From CAYNNQ01 sp964398785 (GTDB taxonomy: Bacteria > Desulfobacterota > Desulfovibrionia > Desulfovibrionales > Desulfonatronovibrionaceae): DNA of 64,000 nt. Positions 17,672-26,440 of the stretch are shown here, in pieces (position 1 is the first letter of the stretch; each line of letters starts with the position of its first letter). The DNA lies in assembly GCA_964398785.1 (NCBI GenBank), contig CAYNNQ010000006.1:1-64000 (forward strand), given 5' to 3'. The translations under genes were made by a program, and so were the position numbers. The notes under the pieces are model-generated. The model saw only the letters and a list, made by a program, of their open reading frames with translations, was not told where the DNA came from and did no database searches.

Positions 17672-18844
17672 ATGCAGCAATTTCCCCGCATGCAACGACT
17701 GCCCCCTTATGTCTTTGCCGTGGTCAATGACCTGAAGATGAAAATGCGCCGTCAGGGTGAGGACATTGTGGATCTGGGCATGGGCAACCCGGATATCGGC
17801 ACTCCCCAGCATATTGTGGACAAACTGGTGGAAGCGGCCCAAAAGCCGGTAAATCACCGCTATTCCGCTTCCAAGGGCATCCCCAATTTGCGCAAGGCCA
17901 TCTGCGACTGGTATGCACGCCGCTATCAGGTCTATCTGGACCCGGAAACAGAGGCAGTGGCTACAATGGGAGCCAAGGAGGGACTTTCCCATCTGGCCAT
18001 GGCCATGCTCAGCCCCGGGGACGTGGTCTTTGCCCAGGATCCGACTTACCCCATCCATCCTTATTCGGCCATAATCGCGGGGGCGGATGTGAGGCGAATT
18101 CCCATTGGCTTGGACCGCGACTTCTTCGACGACCTGCTCACTGCCACCAGGCAGACATGGCCCATGCCCAAAGTACTCATAATCTGTTACCCACACAATC
18201 CGACCACAGCAACAGTGGATCTGGCTTTTTTTCAAAAAATAGTCGATTTCGCCAAGGAACATGGAATTTATGTAATCCATGACCTGGCTTATGCCGATGT
18301 TTGCTACGATGATTACCGTCCCCCCAGTTTCCTTCAGGCCGAAGGGGCCAAGGACGTGGGCGTGGAATTCTTTTCCATGTCCAAGAGCTATTCCATGGCC
18401 GGATGGCGTATGGGCTTCTGCTGCGGCAATGAGGACATGGTACAGGCCTTGACCCGAATCAAAAGCTATCTTGATTACGGAATTTTCCAGCCCATACAGA
18501 TCGCCTCCATTGTCGCCCTGAACGGTCCCCAGGACTGCGTTTGCGAAATCGTCAACGAATACAAGGACCGCAGAGAAGCTTTGTCCGACGGTCTGAACCG
18601 AATCGGATGGGAAACCACTCCTCCCAAGGCCACCATGTTCCACTGGGCCAAAATACCCGAGGAATTTCAACATATGGGCTCTGTTGAATTTTCCAAGCTG
18701 CTTTTGAAAGAGGCCAAGGTTGCGGTTGCTCCCGGCCTTGGATTCGGACAATACGGAGACGATCATGTGCGCTTCGCCCTGGTGGAGAACCGCCATCGCA
18801 TAAATCAGGCTCTGCGCGGGATTAAAAAGGTAATCGGGGGATAA
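17672..18844 (+). CDS. Class I aminotransferase (AlaC/LL-DAP-aminotransferase-like)
   Basis: The product is a cytoplasmic PLP fold type I aminotransferase. FSMSKSYSMAGWRMGF holds the PLP lysine, CYPHNPTTATVD is the substrate-contact block, and VRFALVENRHRINQA is the C-terminal carboxylate-binding arginine region. The N-terminal LGMGNPDIGTP resembles AlaC (glutamate-pyruvate transaminase) and LL-diaminopimelate aminotransferases. The ATG at 17672 follows GGAGAG and gives 390 residues; a longer frame from 17567 adds 35 non-homologous residues. It is 2 bp from hom, so it probably acts in alanine or aspartate-family amino acid synthesis. Confidence 0.9.
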   Translation: MQQFPRMQRLPPYVFAVVNDLKMKMRRQGEDIVDLGMGNPDIGTPQHIVDKLVEAAQKPVNHRYSASKGIPNLRKAICDWYARRYQVYLDPETEAVATMGAKEGLSHLAMAMLSPGDVVFAQDPTYPIHPYSAIIAGADVRRIPIGLDRDFFDDLLTATRQTWPMPKVLIICYPHNPTTATVDLAFFQKIVDFAKEHGIYVIHDLAYADVCYDDYRPPSFLQAEGAKDVGVEFFSMSKSYSMAGWRMGFCCGNEDMVQALTRIKSYLDYGIFQPIQIASIVALNGPQDCVCEIVNEYKDRREALSDGLNRIGWETTPPKATMFHWAKIPEEFQHMGSVEFSKLLLKEAKVAVAPGLGFGQYGDDHVRFALVENRHRINQALRGIKKVIGG

Positions 18845-18846
18845 AA

Positions 18847-20142
18847 TTGGAAAAACAGACTATCACCCTTGGTCTGGCGGGATTCGGGACTGTGGGCACC
18901 GGCTTGGCCAAAATCATCGAGGAAAACGGGGACTGGATATACCGCAGGATCGGGAAAAAACTAGCCATTAAGCATGTCTTGGTTCGAGATGCAAACAAGG
19001 AGCGCTCCTATGTTCCCGGTCCGCACACCTCTTTTACTACCAACGCGGAAGATCTTTTCCGGGATCCGGAAACAGATATTATAGTCGAGCTAATGGGGGG
19101 TATGCATTCAGCCCGGGATCTTATCACCCGTGCCCTGGAGGCCGGAAAGCACGTGGTCACGGCAAACAAGGCCCTTCTGGCCGAAACCGGAGGAGAACTC
19201 TTCAAACTGGCCGAAAAACAGGGACGGGCCCTTTACTACGAGGCCAGCGTGGCCGGAGGGATACCCATAGTCCAGACCCTGCGGGACAGCTTGGCCGGTA
19301 ATCGAATAAAGAGTCTCACCGGCATACTGAACGGCACGGCCAACTATATCCTAAGCGAAATGACCACCAAAGGCCTGGATTTTTCCACTGCGCTGGGGAT
19401 GGCCCAGGAAAAAGGTTATGCCGAGGCCGATCCCACCCTGGACATCGAGGGCACAGACGCCGGACACAAGCTGGCCATACTCATCCGCCTGGCGCACGGA
19501 CAGGACTATCCTTTTGATTCCCTGCCGGTGCAGGGCATATCCGCGGTCAGCCCGGCGGACATTGAGTTGGCCAAGGAGTTCGGGTACATCCTTAAGCTGG
19601 TTGCCCAGGTCAAGGAAAAATCCGGGAAAATCCAGGCCGGTGTGTATCCCGTGTTCCTCCCGGAAAACCATATACTGGCCAAGGTGGAAGGGCCATTCAA
19701 TTCCGTGCTTATAAACGGCAACGCCGTGGGCCCTGTCATGCTCTATGGCCAGGGTGCCGGGGATCTCCCCACCGGGAGTGCTGTCCTGGCGGACATCCTC
19801 GCTTTGGCCCGGGATGAGCGCCACCCGGACAACACCGGTTTCCGGGAAAATCCACTCCCCAAGGCGGACATATTGGACCCGGAACTTACAGTATGCGGGC
19901 ACTACTTCCGCTTTACTGTTCAGGACCGCCCCGGCGTGCTCTCCGCTCTATCCGGAGTCCTGGGAGAGAACAACATTAGTATCGCACAGGCGGTACAAAG
20001 ACAGGATATGGGAGACAAATCTGTCCCCGTGGTCTTTTTTACCCACCAGGCTCTCATGCGGGACGTTTCCCGGGCCCTGGAAACGATTGCCTCCTTTGAC
20101 TTCATAGCCGCCCCTACCGTGCATTACAGGATCGTCAAATGA
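18847..20142 (+). CDS. hom: Homoserine dehydrogenase
   Basis: Hom reduces aspartate semialdehyde to homoserine on the way to threonine and methionine. The Rossmann motif GLAGFGTVGTGL opens the protein, EASVAGGIPIVQTLRDSLAG and ILNGTANYILSEM are the catalytic-domain blocks, and residues ~350-431 form an ACT domain (FRFTVQDRPGVLSALSGVLG) expected to bind threonine as feedback inhibitor. The start codon is TTG, 8 bases after GGGGG. The stop overlaps apgM by ATGA. Confidence 0.96.
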   Translation: MEKQTITLGLAGFGTVGTGLAKIIEENGDWIYRRIGKKLAIKHVLVRDANKERSYVPGPHTSFTTNAEDLFRDPETDIIVELMGGMHSARDLITRALEAGKHVVTANKALLAETGGELFKLAEKQGRALYYEASVAGGIPIVQTLRDSLAGNRIKSLTGILNGTANYILSEMTTKGLDFSTALGMAQEKGYAEADPTLDIEGTDAGHKLAILIRLAHGQDYPFDSLPVQGISAVSPADIELAKEFGYILKLVAQVKEKSGKIQAGVYPVFLPENHILAKVEGPFNSVLINGNAVGPVMLYGQGAGDLPTGSAVLADILALARDERHPDNTGFRENPLPKADILDPELTVCGHYFRFTVQDRPGVLSALSGVLGENNISIAQAVQRQDMGDKSVPVVFFTHQALMRDVSRALETIASFDFIAAPTVHYRIVK

Positions 20143-21326
20143 AATACATCTACCTAGTAGCCGACGGCATGGGTGACTGGCCCTTGGACGAACTGGGCGG
20201 CTGCACTCCTCTGGAAGCTGCGCACACCCCGCATATGGATGCTCTGGCCCAGAACTCGCTGGTCGGGCAGTGCCAAACTATCCCCCCGGGCTTGGAGCCA
20301 GGCTCGGACATCGCCAACATGGCCCTTCTCGGTTACGACCCGGCCCGGTATCACACTGGTCGGGGGCCGATAGAAGCCGCAGCCCAGGGTCTGGAAACCG
20401 GGGCGGACGATCTTATATGGCGCCTGAACCTGGTTTCCCTGGAAAAAAAAGACGAGACAACCTTTATGCGGGACCACAGCGGCGGACATGTGGAGACCGA
20501 AGCAGCTCGCGGATTGATTGAAAAGTTCACGGCCATCGCTCCCGAAGGGATAAGGCCCGTTTCTGGAGTGCAGTACAGGCACTTGCTGATGCAAAAAGAT
20601 GGGGCCAAATCCCTGGCAGCTAATATATCCATCCGTCCGCCGCATGACATCCTGGACCAGGATATAGCCCCGGACCTTGAGGCCTACTCCGCCTATCCCC
20701 CACTTATGAATTTCTGGCGGGAGACCCGCCTGGAACTGAGCAAGGCGGATAATCCGGTATCAGCCAATGCAATATGGCCCTGGGGGCAGGGGACTCCACT
20801 CTCTCTTCCTGCATTTTGGGAAAAATTCAGGCTGAGGGGGACGATCATCTCCGCAGTGGACCTAATCAAAGGTTTAGGCCGGGCCGCTGGGATGCATGTT
20901 CCCGATGTGCCGGGAGTTACCGGTCTTGTGGATACCAACTACTCGGGCAAGGCCAAAGCGGCTCTCAATGCCCTTAACGAGGGTGATTTCGTATTCGTCC
21001 ATTTGGAGGGACCGGATGAATGCGGGCACATGGGGGAGCCGAAGGAAAAGGTAAGGGCGATTGAAAATTTTGACCAGCAAATACTGGGGACACTTCTTGG
21101 ATCAATATCCGCACAGGAGTTCACAATTGTGGTTTGTTGCGATCACCTGACCCCGATAAAGATCCGCACGCACAGTACGAAACCGGTGCCGTTCATGATC
21201 CATTCCTCCAAACACAGAGCGAACGGCTTGGAAAAATTCAATGAAAAGACCGCGACGTCCACAGGATTCTTTCTGGACAAGGGCATGGATATCCTGAAGA
21301 CAGCGCTAAGGGAAGGCTCATCATGA
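20139..21326 (+). CDS. apgM: ApgM-type cofactor-independent phosphoglycerate mutase family protein (possible homoserine kinase)
   Basis: The 395-residue protein belongs to the alkaline-phosphatase superfamily. DGMGDWP at the start holds a metal-binding aspartate, NMALLGYDP follows the nucleophile region (GSDIANM), and LEGPDECGHMGE plus CCDHLTPI supply the remaining metal ligands. Annotated members are archaeal-type phosphoglycerate mutases. The four-base overlap with hom points to threonine synthesis, and no thrB is nearby. ApgM-like proteins have been proposed as alternative homoserine kinases in bacteria lacking ThrB; that role is inferred here from context only. Confidence 0.88.
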   Translation: MKYIYLVADGMGDWPLDELGGCTPLEAAHTPHMDALAQNSLVGQCQTIPPGLEPGSDIANMALLGYDPARYHTGRGPIEAAAQGLETGADDLIWRLNLVSLEKKDETTFMRDHSGGHVETEAARGLIEKFTAIAPEGIRPVSGVQYRHLLMQKDGAKSLAANISIRPPHDILDQDIAPDLEAYSAYPPLMNFWRETRLELSKADNPVSANAIWPWGQGTPLSLPAFWEKFRLRGTIISAVDLIKGLGRAAGMHVPDVPGVTGLVDTNYSGKAKAALNALNEGDFVFVHLEGPDECGHMGEPKEKVRAIENFDQQILGTLLGSISAQEFTIVVCCDHLTPIKIRTHSTKPVPFMIHSSKHRANGLEKFNEKTATSTGFFLDKGMDILKTALREGSS

Positions 21327-21739
21327 CCGCTCCCGCGGAGGACTTCCCCCAGCCCTGCATATGGCACGCGCACCGCGTATATTACGGGGAAACCGATCCA
21401 ATGGGTGTAGTTTATTACGCCAACTACCTGCACTGGTTCGAGATAGGCCGCAACACCTATATCCGGGAACAAGGACTAACCTACCGGGAAATCGAGGACC
21501 GAGGAATATTTCTGCCCGTGACCCGTATAGAGTGCAGGTACCTGGCCCCGGCCACATTCGATCAGGAAATTTTTATCCGGGCGGGCATAGAAAAATGGGG
21601 CCGGGCCTCCCTGGTATTCGCCTATGAAATCACGGACAAAGCCCAACAAAAGGTCCTGACCAGGGGGGTTACCGAACACGCCTGCGTAAATTCCAGCAGC
21701 CGCCCCACCCGGGCCCCGGACTGGCTGAAGGATATTTAA
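21323..21739 (+). CDS. YbgC-type acyl-CoA thioesterase
   Basis: The 138-residue hotdog-fold protein carries YYGETDPMGVVYYANYLHWF, which contains the 4-hydroxybenzoyl-CoA thioesterase signature with its catalytic aspartate. YbgC-like enzymes cleave short-chain or malonyl acyl-CoAs. It overlaps apgM by ATGA and so is the last gene of the aminotransferase-hom-apgM unit, but a metabolic link to threonine synthesis is not evident. Confidence 0.9.
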   Translation: MTAPAEDFPQPCIWHAHRVYYGETDPMGVVYYANYLHWFEIGRNTYIREQGLTYREIEDRGIFLPVTRIECRYLAPATFDQEIFIRAGIEKWGRASLVFAYEITDKAQQKVLTRGVTEHACVNSSSRPTRAPDWLKDI

Positions 21740-21818
21740 CCCCCTGGGAACTTGAAACTAGAAACAAACCGGATATAGTCCACCGCATTTGTTGCCCGGA
21801 GCTGGACTCACAGTAACG

Positions 21819-21854
21819 TTCCATCCCGTTGCATTTTCAATTTCCGGATAAGAA
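21819..21854 (-). repeat. Possible minimal remnant of the MITE-like element
   Basis: TTCCATCC followed 14 bases later by TTTCCGGATAAGAA reproduces both ends of the MITE in reverse orientation with nearly all of the interior lost. No clear target duplication flanks it, so chance cannot be excluded. Confidence 0.35.
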
Positions 21855-21900
21855 CCAACTTACCGGTTTAAAATTCCTTATAACCTGGACCGGTCGGATC

Positions 21901-22677
21901 ATGCTGAAAAAAAGACTCCTCCTTGCCGCCCTCCTGCTGCTTTTCGTTTTCGGTTGCACGGCCCCGCGAAAAGACACCGCTTTCCAGACCTCGACCATCG
22001 ATGCCCTTCTGGCCGGAGTCTACGACGGGGGCATGTCCTGTCGCGAACTACTGGGGCACGGTAACTTCGGCATCGGCACCTTTGACCGCCTCGACGGGGA
22101 AATGGCCCTCGTAAACGGAAACATCTACCAGATAAAGGCGGACGGAAAGGTGTACAGACCGGATTTGGCCCTTGAGACCCCGTTTGCCACGGTATGCGAG
22201 TTCTCCCCGGACCATACGTTGACCGTAAACCCGGGCGCGGATTCTAATGCGCTAAAAAAGCTTATCGATTCCCAATTTCCCAACCAAAACCTGTTTTACG
22301 CCATAAGAATCAAGGGAAAATTCCGGAGCATGAAGACCAGAAGCGTGCCCGGACAACAAAAGCCCTACCCGCCGCTTCCGGAAGTGACCAAAAACCAGCC
22401 GGAGTTCAGCATGCGGGACATTTCCGGGGCCATCGTCGGATTCAGGTGCCCGCCCTATGTCAAGGGCATAAATGTCCCCGGGTATCATCTGCACTTTATA
22501 AGCCGGGACAAAGAAAAAGGCGGGCATGTCTTGGAATTTGAGGTTGAAAGCGCAGAATGCGAGATAGATGTAATCCACCGCTACACCCTGGTCCTGCCGC
22601 AAAATGAAAGCGAATTCTCCCGAACCGACCTCGGCCGGGACAGAAGCCGGGAGCTTATGGAGGTGGAGGGCAGGTAG
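21901..22677 (+). CDS. Alpha-acetolactate decarboxylase, predicted lipoprotein
   Basis: The enzyme converts acetolactate to acetoin with a zinc ion. Family blocks are clear: GHGNFGIGTFDRLDGEMALV, FRCPPYVKGINVPGYHLHF and RDKEKGGHVLEF, with the three zinc histidines in HLH and GGH. The N-terminus MLKKRLLLAALLLLFVFGC is a lipoprotein signal with lipobox VFGC, so the mature protein would be lipid-anchored outside the cytoplasm, unusual for an enzyme whose substrate is made inside. The ATG at 21901 is preferred over an upstream TTG because the lipobox then sits at residue 19. It is monocistronic. Confidence 0.88.
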   Translation: MLKKRLLLAALLLLFVFGCTAPRKDTAFQTSTIDALLAGVYDGGMSCRELLGHGNFGIGTFDRLDGEMALVNGNIYQIKADGKVYRPDLALETPFATVCEFSPDHTLTVNPGADSNALKKLIDSQFPNQNLFYAIRIKGKFRSMKTRSVPGQQKPYPPLPEVTKNQPEFSMRDISGAIVGFRCPPYVKGINVPGYHLHFISRDKEKGGHVLEFEVESAECEIDVIHRYTLVLPQNESEFSRTDLGRDRSRELMEVEGR

Positions 22678-22902
22678 TCAGGCAGAGTCTAACCACAATA
22701 TAGGCTTTTGTTAAAATTTCAAAATTACCTATTAACAAGGCCCTGGACACGAATTGATTTTCACGTTTTTATCTGTCTAAATTTGGTATAGCATACCGTC
22801 CCAACCCCAGAATTAGCGCTCAAAGGCTCCGCGCGATCCTGATTTTAGGCCGCCAAACTCTATCCGGGACAAAAATCGCTCCCCTTCCAAAGAACAATTA
22901 TT

Positions 22903-23700
22903 TCAAAATGCTGCGAACCGCTTATCCCTTGACCTTTCTTGGCCGGGCACGGAGGAAAGGAGCAGACGACTATAGGGATGTCTGGGATGGTCAAGAACCT
23001 TTCTAGCCGGTCCGGATTCCACGAAGCGCCCTTTGTGCATGATCGCTATATCATCCGCCAATAATCTAATAAGTCTAATATCGTGTGAAATAAGAATTAT
23101 TCCGGTTCCCATGCCCTGCTTTCGCTCCAGCAAAGAAGATAAAAGTGAAGCCTGTACGGATCTGTCCAGAGAGGCGGCCGGCTCATCTGCTATAAGTACG
23201 CGGGGATCAAGGCTCAAGGCTCGGGCCAGGGCTACCCGCTGACGCTGGCCTCCCGACAACTCATGCGGTCTCCTCTCCAAAAGATCTTTGGACAGCATAG
23301 CCAAATCCAGGCATCTCTCAAGTGTGTGGCCTTTCTCAATTTTTTTCTTTTGGATCCGTAGGGGCTCTAAAAGCAACTCCCGAACCTTTAGCAGCGGGTT
23401 CAGACAGCCCGTCGAATCCTGAAAAATCATTTGCACTAAACTGGGAAGACGACTACATGGATCTATTTCCTGAATATTTTTTCCCATAACAAAGATACTG
23501 CCTCCGCTGGGAACAGATGCCCCCACAAGCAGGCGGGCCAGGGTCGTCTTGCCCGAACCGGACTCTCCGGCAATCCCCAAACACTTCCCGGGATAAAGCT
23601 TAAAATTTACGTTTTGTAATGCTTTAAAGGGCTTTTTTCGCCACAGGCCGAGATTATAACCTTTCTGTAAATCAGACACTTCCAAACAAGCAATGCTCAT
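22903..23700 (-). CDS. Peptide/nickel-type ABC transporter ATPase (DppF/NikE-like)
   Basis: This is the second ATPase of a five-gene importer. The P-loop GESGSGKTT, Q-loop region MIFQDSTGCLNPLLKV, signature LSGGQRQR, Walker B VLIADEPAASLD and H-loop ISHD are all intact. The C-terminal HPYSRLLLSSVPG is typical of the oligopeptide/nickel branch. The start at 23700 overlaps the preceding ATPase stop by ATGA; a longer frame to 23856 lies inside that gene. It is the last gene of the operon, followed by ~225 bp without a gene. Confidence 0.92.
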   Translation of the reverse strand: MSIACLEVSDLQKGYNLGLWRKKPFKALQNVNFKLYPGKCLGIAGESGSGKTTLARLLVGASVPSGGSIFVMGKNIQEIDPCSRLPSLVQMIFQDSTGCLNPLLKVRELLLEPLRIQKKKIEKGHTLERCLDLAMLSKDLLERRPHELSGGQRQRVALARALSLDPRVLIADEPAASLDRSVQASLLSSLLERKQGMGTGIILISHDIRLIRLLADDIAIMHKGRFVESGPARKVLDHPRHPYSRLLLSSVPGQERSRDKRFAAF

Positions 23701-24665
23701 AAATGACACCTGCAACCGTTTCTCCATATTGGAAACGTAGTCGCGCATTCGGGCCGCGCGAGGGGACAACGCGGGTGAAATCCACATCCCGAGGGGATAT
23801 CCGAAAGCGGGGGAGATACACCCGGTATTGCCCGAGGCTTTTCCTCGGAAAAACAACGCAACAAACCTTGGGTATATGGATGTCGTGGATTTTTAACCAC
23901 TCTCTCAAGCTTTCCCTGCTCCATTACCTGTCCGGCGTACATGATTGCCACGTCTGTGCACAGTTCCAGGGCCACATCCAAATCATGAGTGATAAGCAGT
24001 AGCGAAGCCCCGAGTTCGCGCTTAGCCGCTTGCAAAAGCTCTATCAATTGTACCTGTATATAAGGATCCAGGGCTGTAGTGGGTTCGTCCGCGATCAGCA
24101 ACCTCGGTCGGGCGGCCAAGGCCATGGCGATCATCACCCGCTGGTTCATGCCGCCGGATAACTGATGAGGATATAAACGGTACCTGTGTTTAGGTTCGGG
24201 AATTCCTGTACGTCGCAACAGATCCAAGGCCGCCCTTTTTGCCTGAGCACTGCTAAATCCCAGGGAAACCTTTGCCGCCTCGGCCACTTGTGAACCAATT
24301 TTCATAACCGGATTAAGGCAAAGAGACGGTTGTTCCTGTATCAAGGATATTTGCCGGCACCGAATTCGGCGTACACATTCCTCCCCTGCTTCCAGTGTAT
24401 CCTCTCCGTAGACCCGTATTTTGCCCTGGATATTAGCCTTTTTTGGCAATAGCCGGGTAATCGCCAAGGCAAGGACACTCTTCCCGCACCCGGACTCCCC
24501 GGCAAGGCACAAAGACTCGTTCTCCCCAACCCGGAGATATACATCTCTGGCAACATGCACGTCCCCTATTTTAGTTGGAAAAACAACATTCAGAGCAGTG
24601 ATATCAAGGGCGTTCCGAACCTCCCCCTCTCTTTCCGCCATTTTCTTAATCGGGCATTGTTTCAT
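23697..24665 (-). CDS. Peptide/nickel-type ABC transporter ATPase (DppD/NikD-like)
   Basis: P-loop GESGCGKSV, a Q-loop near SLIQEQPSLCLNPVM, signature LSGGMNQR, Walker B LLIADEPTTALD and H-loop LLITHD identify the first ATPase. The C-terminal segment SDIPSGCGFHPRCPLA is the cysteine-containing oligopeptide-transporter C-terminal motif. The ATG at 24665 is 6 bases after GAGG and is preferred over 24671 and 24641. It overlaps the permease gene by 20 bp. Confidence 0.92.
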   Translation of the reverse strand: MKQCPIKKMAEREGEVRNALDITALNVVFPTKIGDVHVARDVYLRVGENESLCLAGESGCGKSVLALAITRLLPKKANIQGKIRVYGEDTLEAGEECVRRIRCRQISLIQEQPSLCLNPVMKIGSQVAEAAKVSLGFSSAQAKRAALDLLRRTGIPEPKHRYRLYPHQLSGGMNQRVMIAMALAARPRLLIADEPTTALDPYIQVQLIELLQAAKRELGASLLLITHDLDVALELCTDVAIMYAGQVMEQGKLERVVKNPRHPYTQGLLRCFSEEKPRAIPGVSPPLSDIPSGCGFHPRCPLARPECATTFPIWRNGCRCHL

Positions 24666-25485
24666 TCGCATCCTCGCCTATTAATGGATTGATCACCCCA
24701 TGCAATCCTTCTCCCACGAGAGTGAAAGCCAATACTGTGAGCGCAATGGCCAATCCGGAAAAAAGACTGATATGCGGGGCAATCCCCAAAACCGGCAGCC
24801 CTCCGTACATAATGGCTCCCCATTCCGGTGTCGGCGGCTGCACCCCCAAACCCAAAAAGCCCAACCCGGCTATAGTGGCCACCTTGCCCCCGATCCCAAG
24901 CGTAGCTATGGTTGTTACCTGGGGCCATATCCAGGGCAAAAGACAGGTCCGGGTTACGTACAAGGGCCCCGCACCCATACAGCGTACGGCCTCAACCTGC
25001 GGCTGTGCCAATTGTGAACGGGCTATGCCCCTGACAACGCGTGCATATTTAGGCCATCCGGGCACGGAAAGGGCCAAAAGAATCCCCCACGGATTGGGCC
25101 CGGTAAGGGAAATAATAACCAAGGCCAGAACCATACCGGGTAACGCGAAAAAGCAATCCGTGATACGCATCAACACCATGTCCAACCACCGGAATACCGC
25201 CGAAAGCACGCCGACCATAATCCCGACAAACGCAACCATGCAGGTAGCGGCCATGGCAAGACCTATGGAAGGGCGAACGCCAAACAGGATTCTGCTGGCA
25301 AGGCATCGGCCAAGAGTATCCGTGCCCAGGGGATAGGTGAAGCTGGGGCCGGTCATGCGCATGCGCAAATCCTGTACAGTCGGATCGTGAGGGGCTATAC
25401 GAGGTGCAAAGACTCCTCCCAAGAAAATCAGCAACAATAGCCCTCCTCCACAAAAAAGACCTTTATGTCTAGCCAGTATTCGCAT
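24646..25485 (-). CDS. Peptide/nickel-type ABC permease (DppC/NikC-like)
   Basis: This inner-membrane permease has about six membrane segments and the DppC pattern: an N-terminal segment, the HPLGTDTLGR-like block YPLGTDTLGRCLASRILFG, and the EAA loop EAVRCMGAGPLYVTRTCLLP that docks the ATPase. GLGVQPPTPEWGAIMYGG is highly conserved in the family. The ATG at 25485 follows AAGGGGGC; an upstream ATG at 25530 would extend it into the neighbouring gene. Confidence 0.92.
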   Translation of the reverse strand: MRILARHKGLFCGGGLLLLIFLGGVFAPRIAPHDPTVQDLRMRMTGPSFTYPLGTDTLGRCLASRILFGVRPSIGLAMAATCMVAFVGIMVGVLSAVFRWLDMVLMRITDCFFALPGMVLALVIISLTGPNPWGILLALSVPGWPKYARVVRGIARSQLAQPQVEAVRCMGAGPLYVTRTCLLPWIWPQVTTIATLGIGGKVATIAGLGFLGLGVQPPTPEWGAIMYGGLPVLGIAPHISLFSGLAIALTVLAFTLVGEGLHGVINPLIGEDANETMPD

Positions 25486-26431
25486 CCAAGCCCCCTTCAC
25501 CGTTTCTGATCCGGGGATCCAAAACTGCATGAAGGATGTCCACTCCCAAATTTACAAGCACGTACGCAATGCCGATGGCCAGGACGCACCCTTGAACCAC
25601 AAAGACATCTCTTGACCGGACCGCTTCCACAAGCAGGCGCCCGATGCCCGGCCACATGAAGATTGTCTCCACTACTACTGCTCCGCCCAGCATATGGCCG
25701 GTAAGCGCCCCCAAATAATTAACCACCGGCGGTAGCGCCCCGCGCAAGGCATGGCGACTGATTACCGCTGTTTCCCGCAATCCCTTGGCGCGGGCGGTCA
25801 AAAGATACCTGGCCCCCAGGGTCTGAAGCATGGAAGTACGCATCAAGCGGATAGCCACGACTGAGTTGACCGCCGCAAGGGTCATCGTGGGCAGGATAAG
25901 ATTCAACAATGATCCGTGTCCGCCTACAGGCAAACAATTCAAATAGACGGAAAAAAACAAAATGCCCAAGACGGCCAGGAAAAAATCCGGTAATGTGATC
26001 CCCACCAGAGAAAGGCCCAAAACGGAAAAATCAAAGAAAGAACCTGCATATACAGCCGAGAACACTCCCAGCCCCAATACCAGAACAATAGTCACAAGCA
26101 TTGCCGAGGCGGCCAATTCCACGGAAGCGGTCATGGCTTTGACTACTTCCTTGAATACAGGGCGGCCACTCTGCACAGAACTCCCCAAATCTCCCTTTAG
26201 TACCCTGGAAAGCCACATACCGTAGCGAACCGGGAGAGGCCGGTCATAGCCAAGTTTCGTCCGCAGCTCTTTTACCGCTTCCCGGGGTGGACTTTCCGTA
26301 TCCATCAACCTGGCAAGGGCCATTTCGGCGGGATCCCCGGGACAGAAAGCCAGCGAAAAAAAAGCAATAACGCTGATTCCGAACAAAACCGGAATCAGCG
26401 CCAATACTCGGGCCAAAATAAAATTAGGCAT
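25469..26431 (-). CDS. Peptide/nickel-type ABC permease (DppB/NikB-like)
   Basis: The 320-residue DppB-type permease starts with a membrane segment (ALIPVLFGISVIAFFSLAF) followed by CPGDPAE and RTKLGYDRPLPVRYGMWLSR. The EAA loop reads LLTARAKGLRETAVISRHALRG, and VVVETIFMWPGIGRLLVEAV is the family C-terminal block. It follows the binding-protein gene by 9 bp and overlaps the DppC-like permease gene by 17 bp. Confidence 0.93.
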   Translation of the reverse strand: MPNFILARVLALIPVLFGISVIAFFSLAFCPGDPAEMALARLMDTESPPREAVKELRTKLGYDRPLPVRYGMWLSRVLKGDLGSSVQSGRPVFKEVVKAMTASVELAASAMLVTIVLVLGLGVFSAVYAGSFFDFSVLGLSLVGITLPDFFLAVLGILFFSVYLNCLPVGGHGSLLNLILPTMTLAAVNSVVAIRLMRTSMLQTLGARYLLTARAKGLRETAVISRHALRGALPPVVNYLGALTGHMLGGAVVVETIFMWPGIGRLLVEAVRSRDVFVVQGCVLAIGIAYVLVNLGVDILHAVLDPRIRNGEGGLDANTG

Positions 26432-26440
26432 ATAAAAGTA

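Noticed and set aside
17609..18796. A 395-codon minus-strand frame opposite the aminotransferase gene
   Set aside because: The plus strand encodes a clear PLP enzyme with all motifs; the antisense frame has none.
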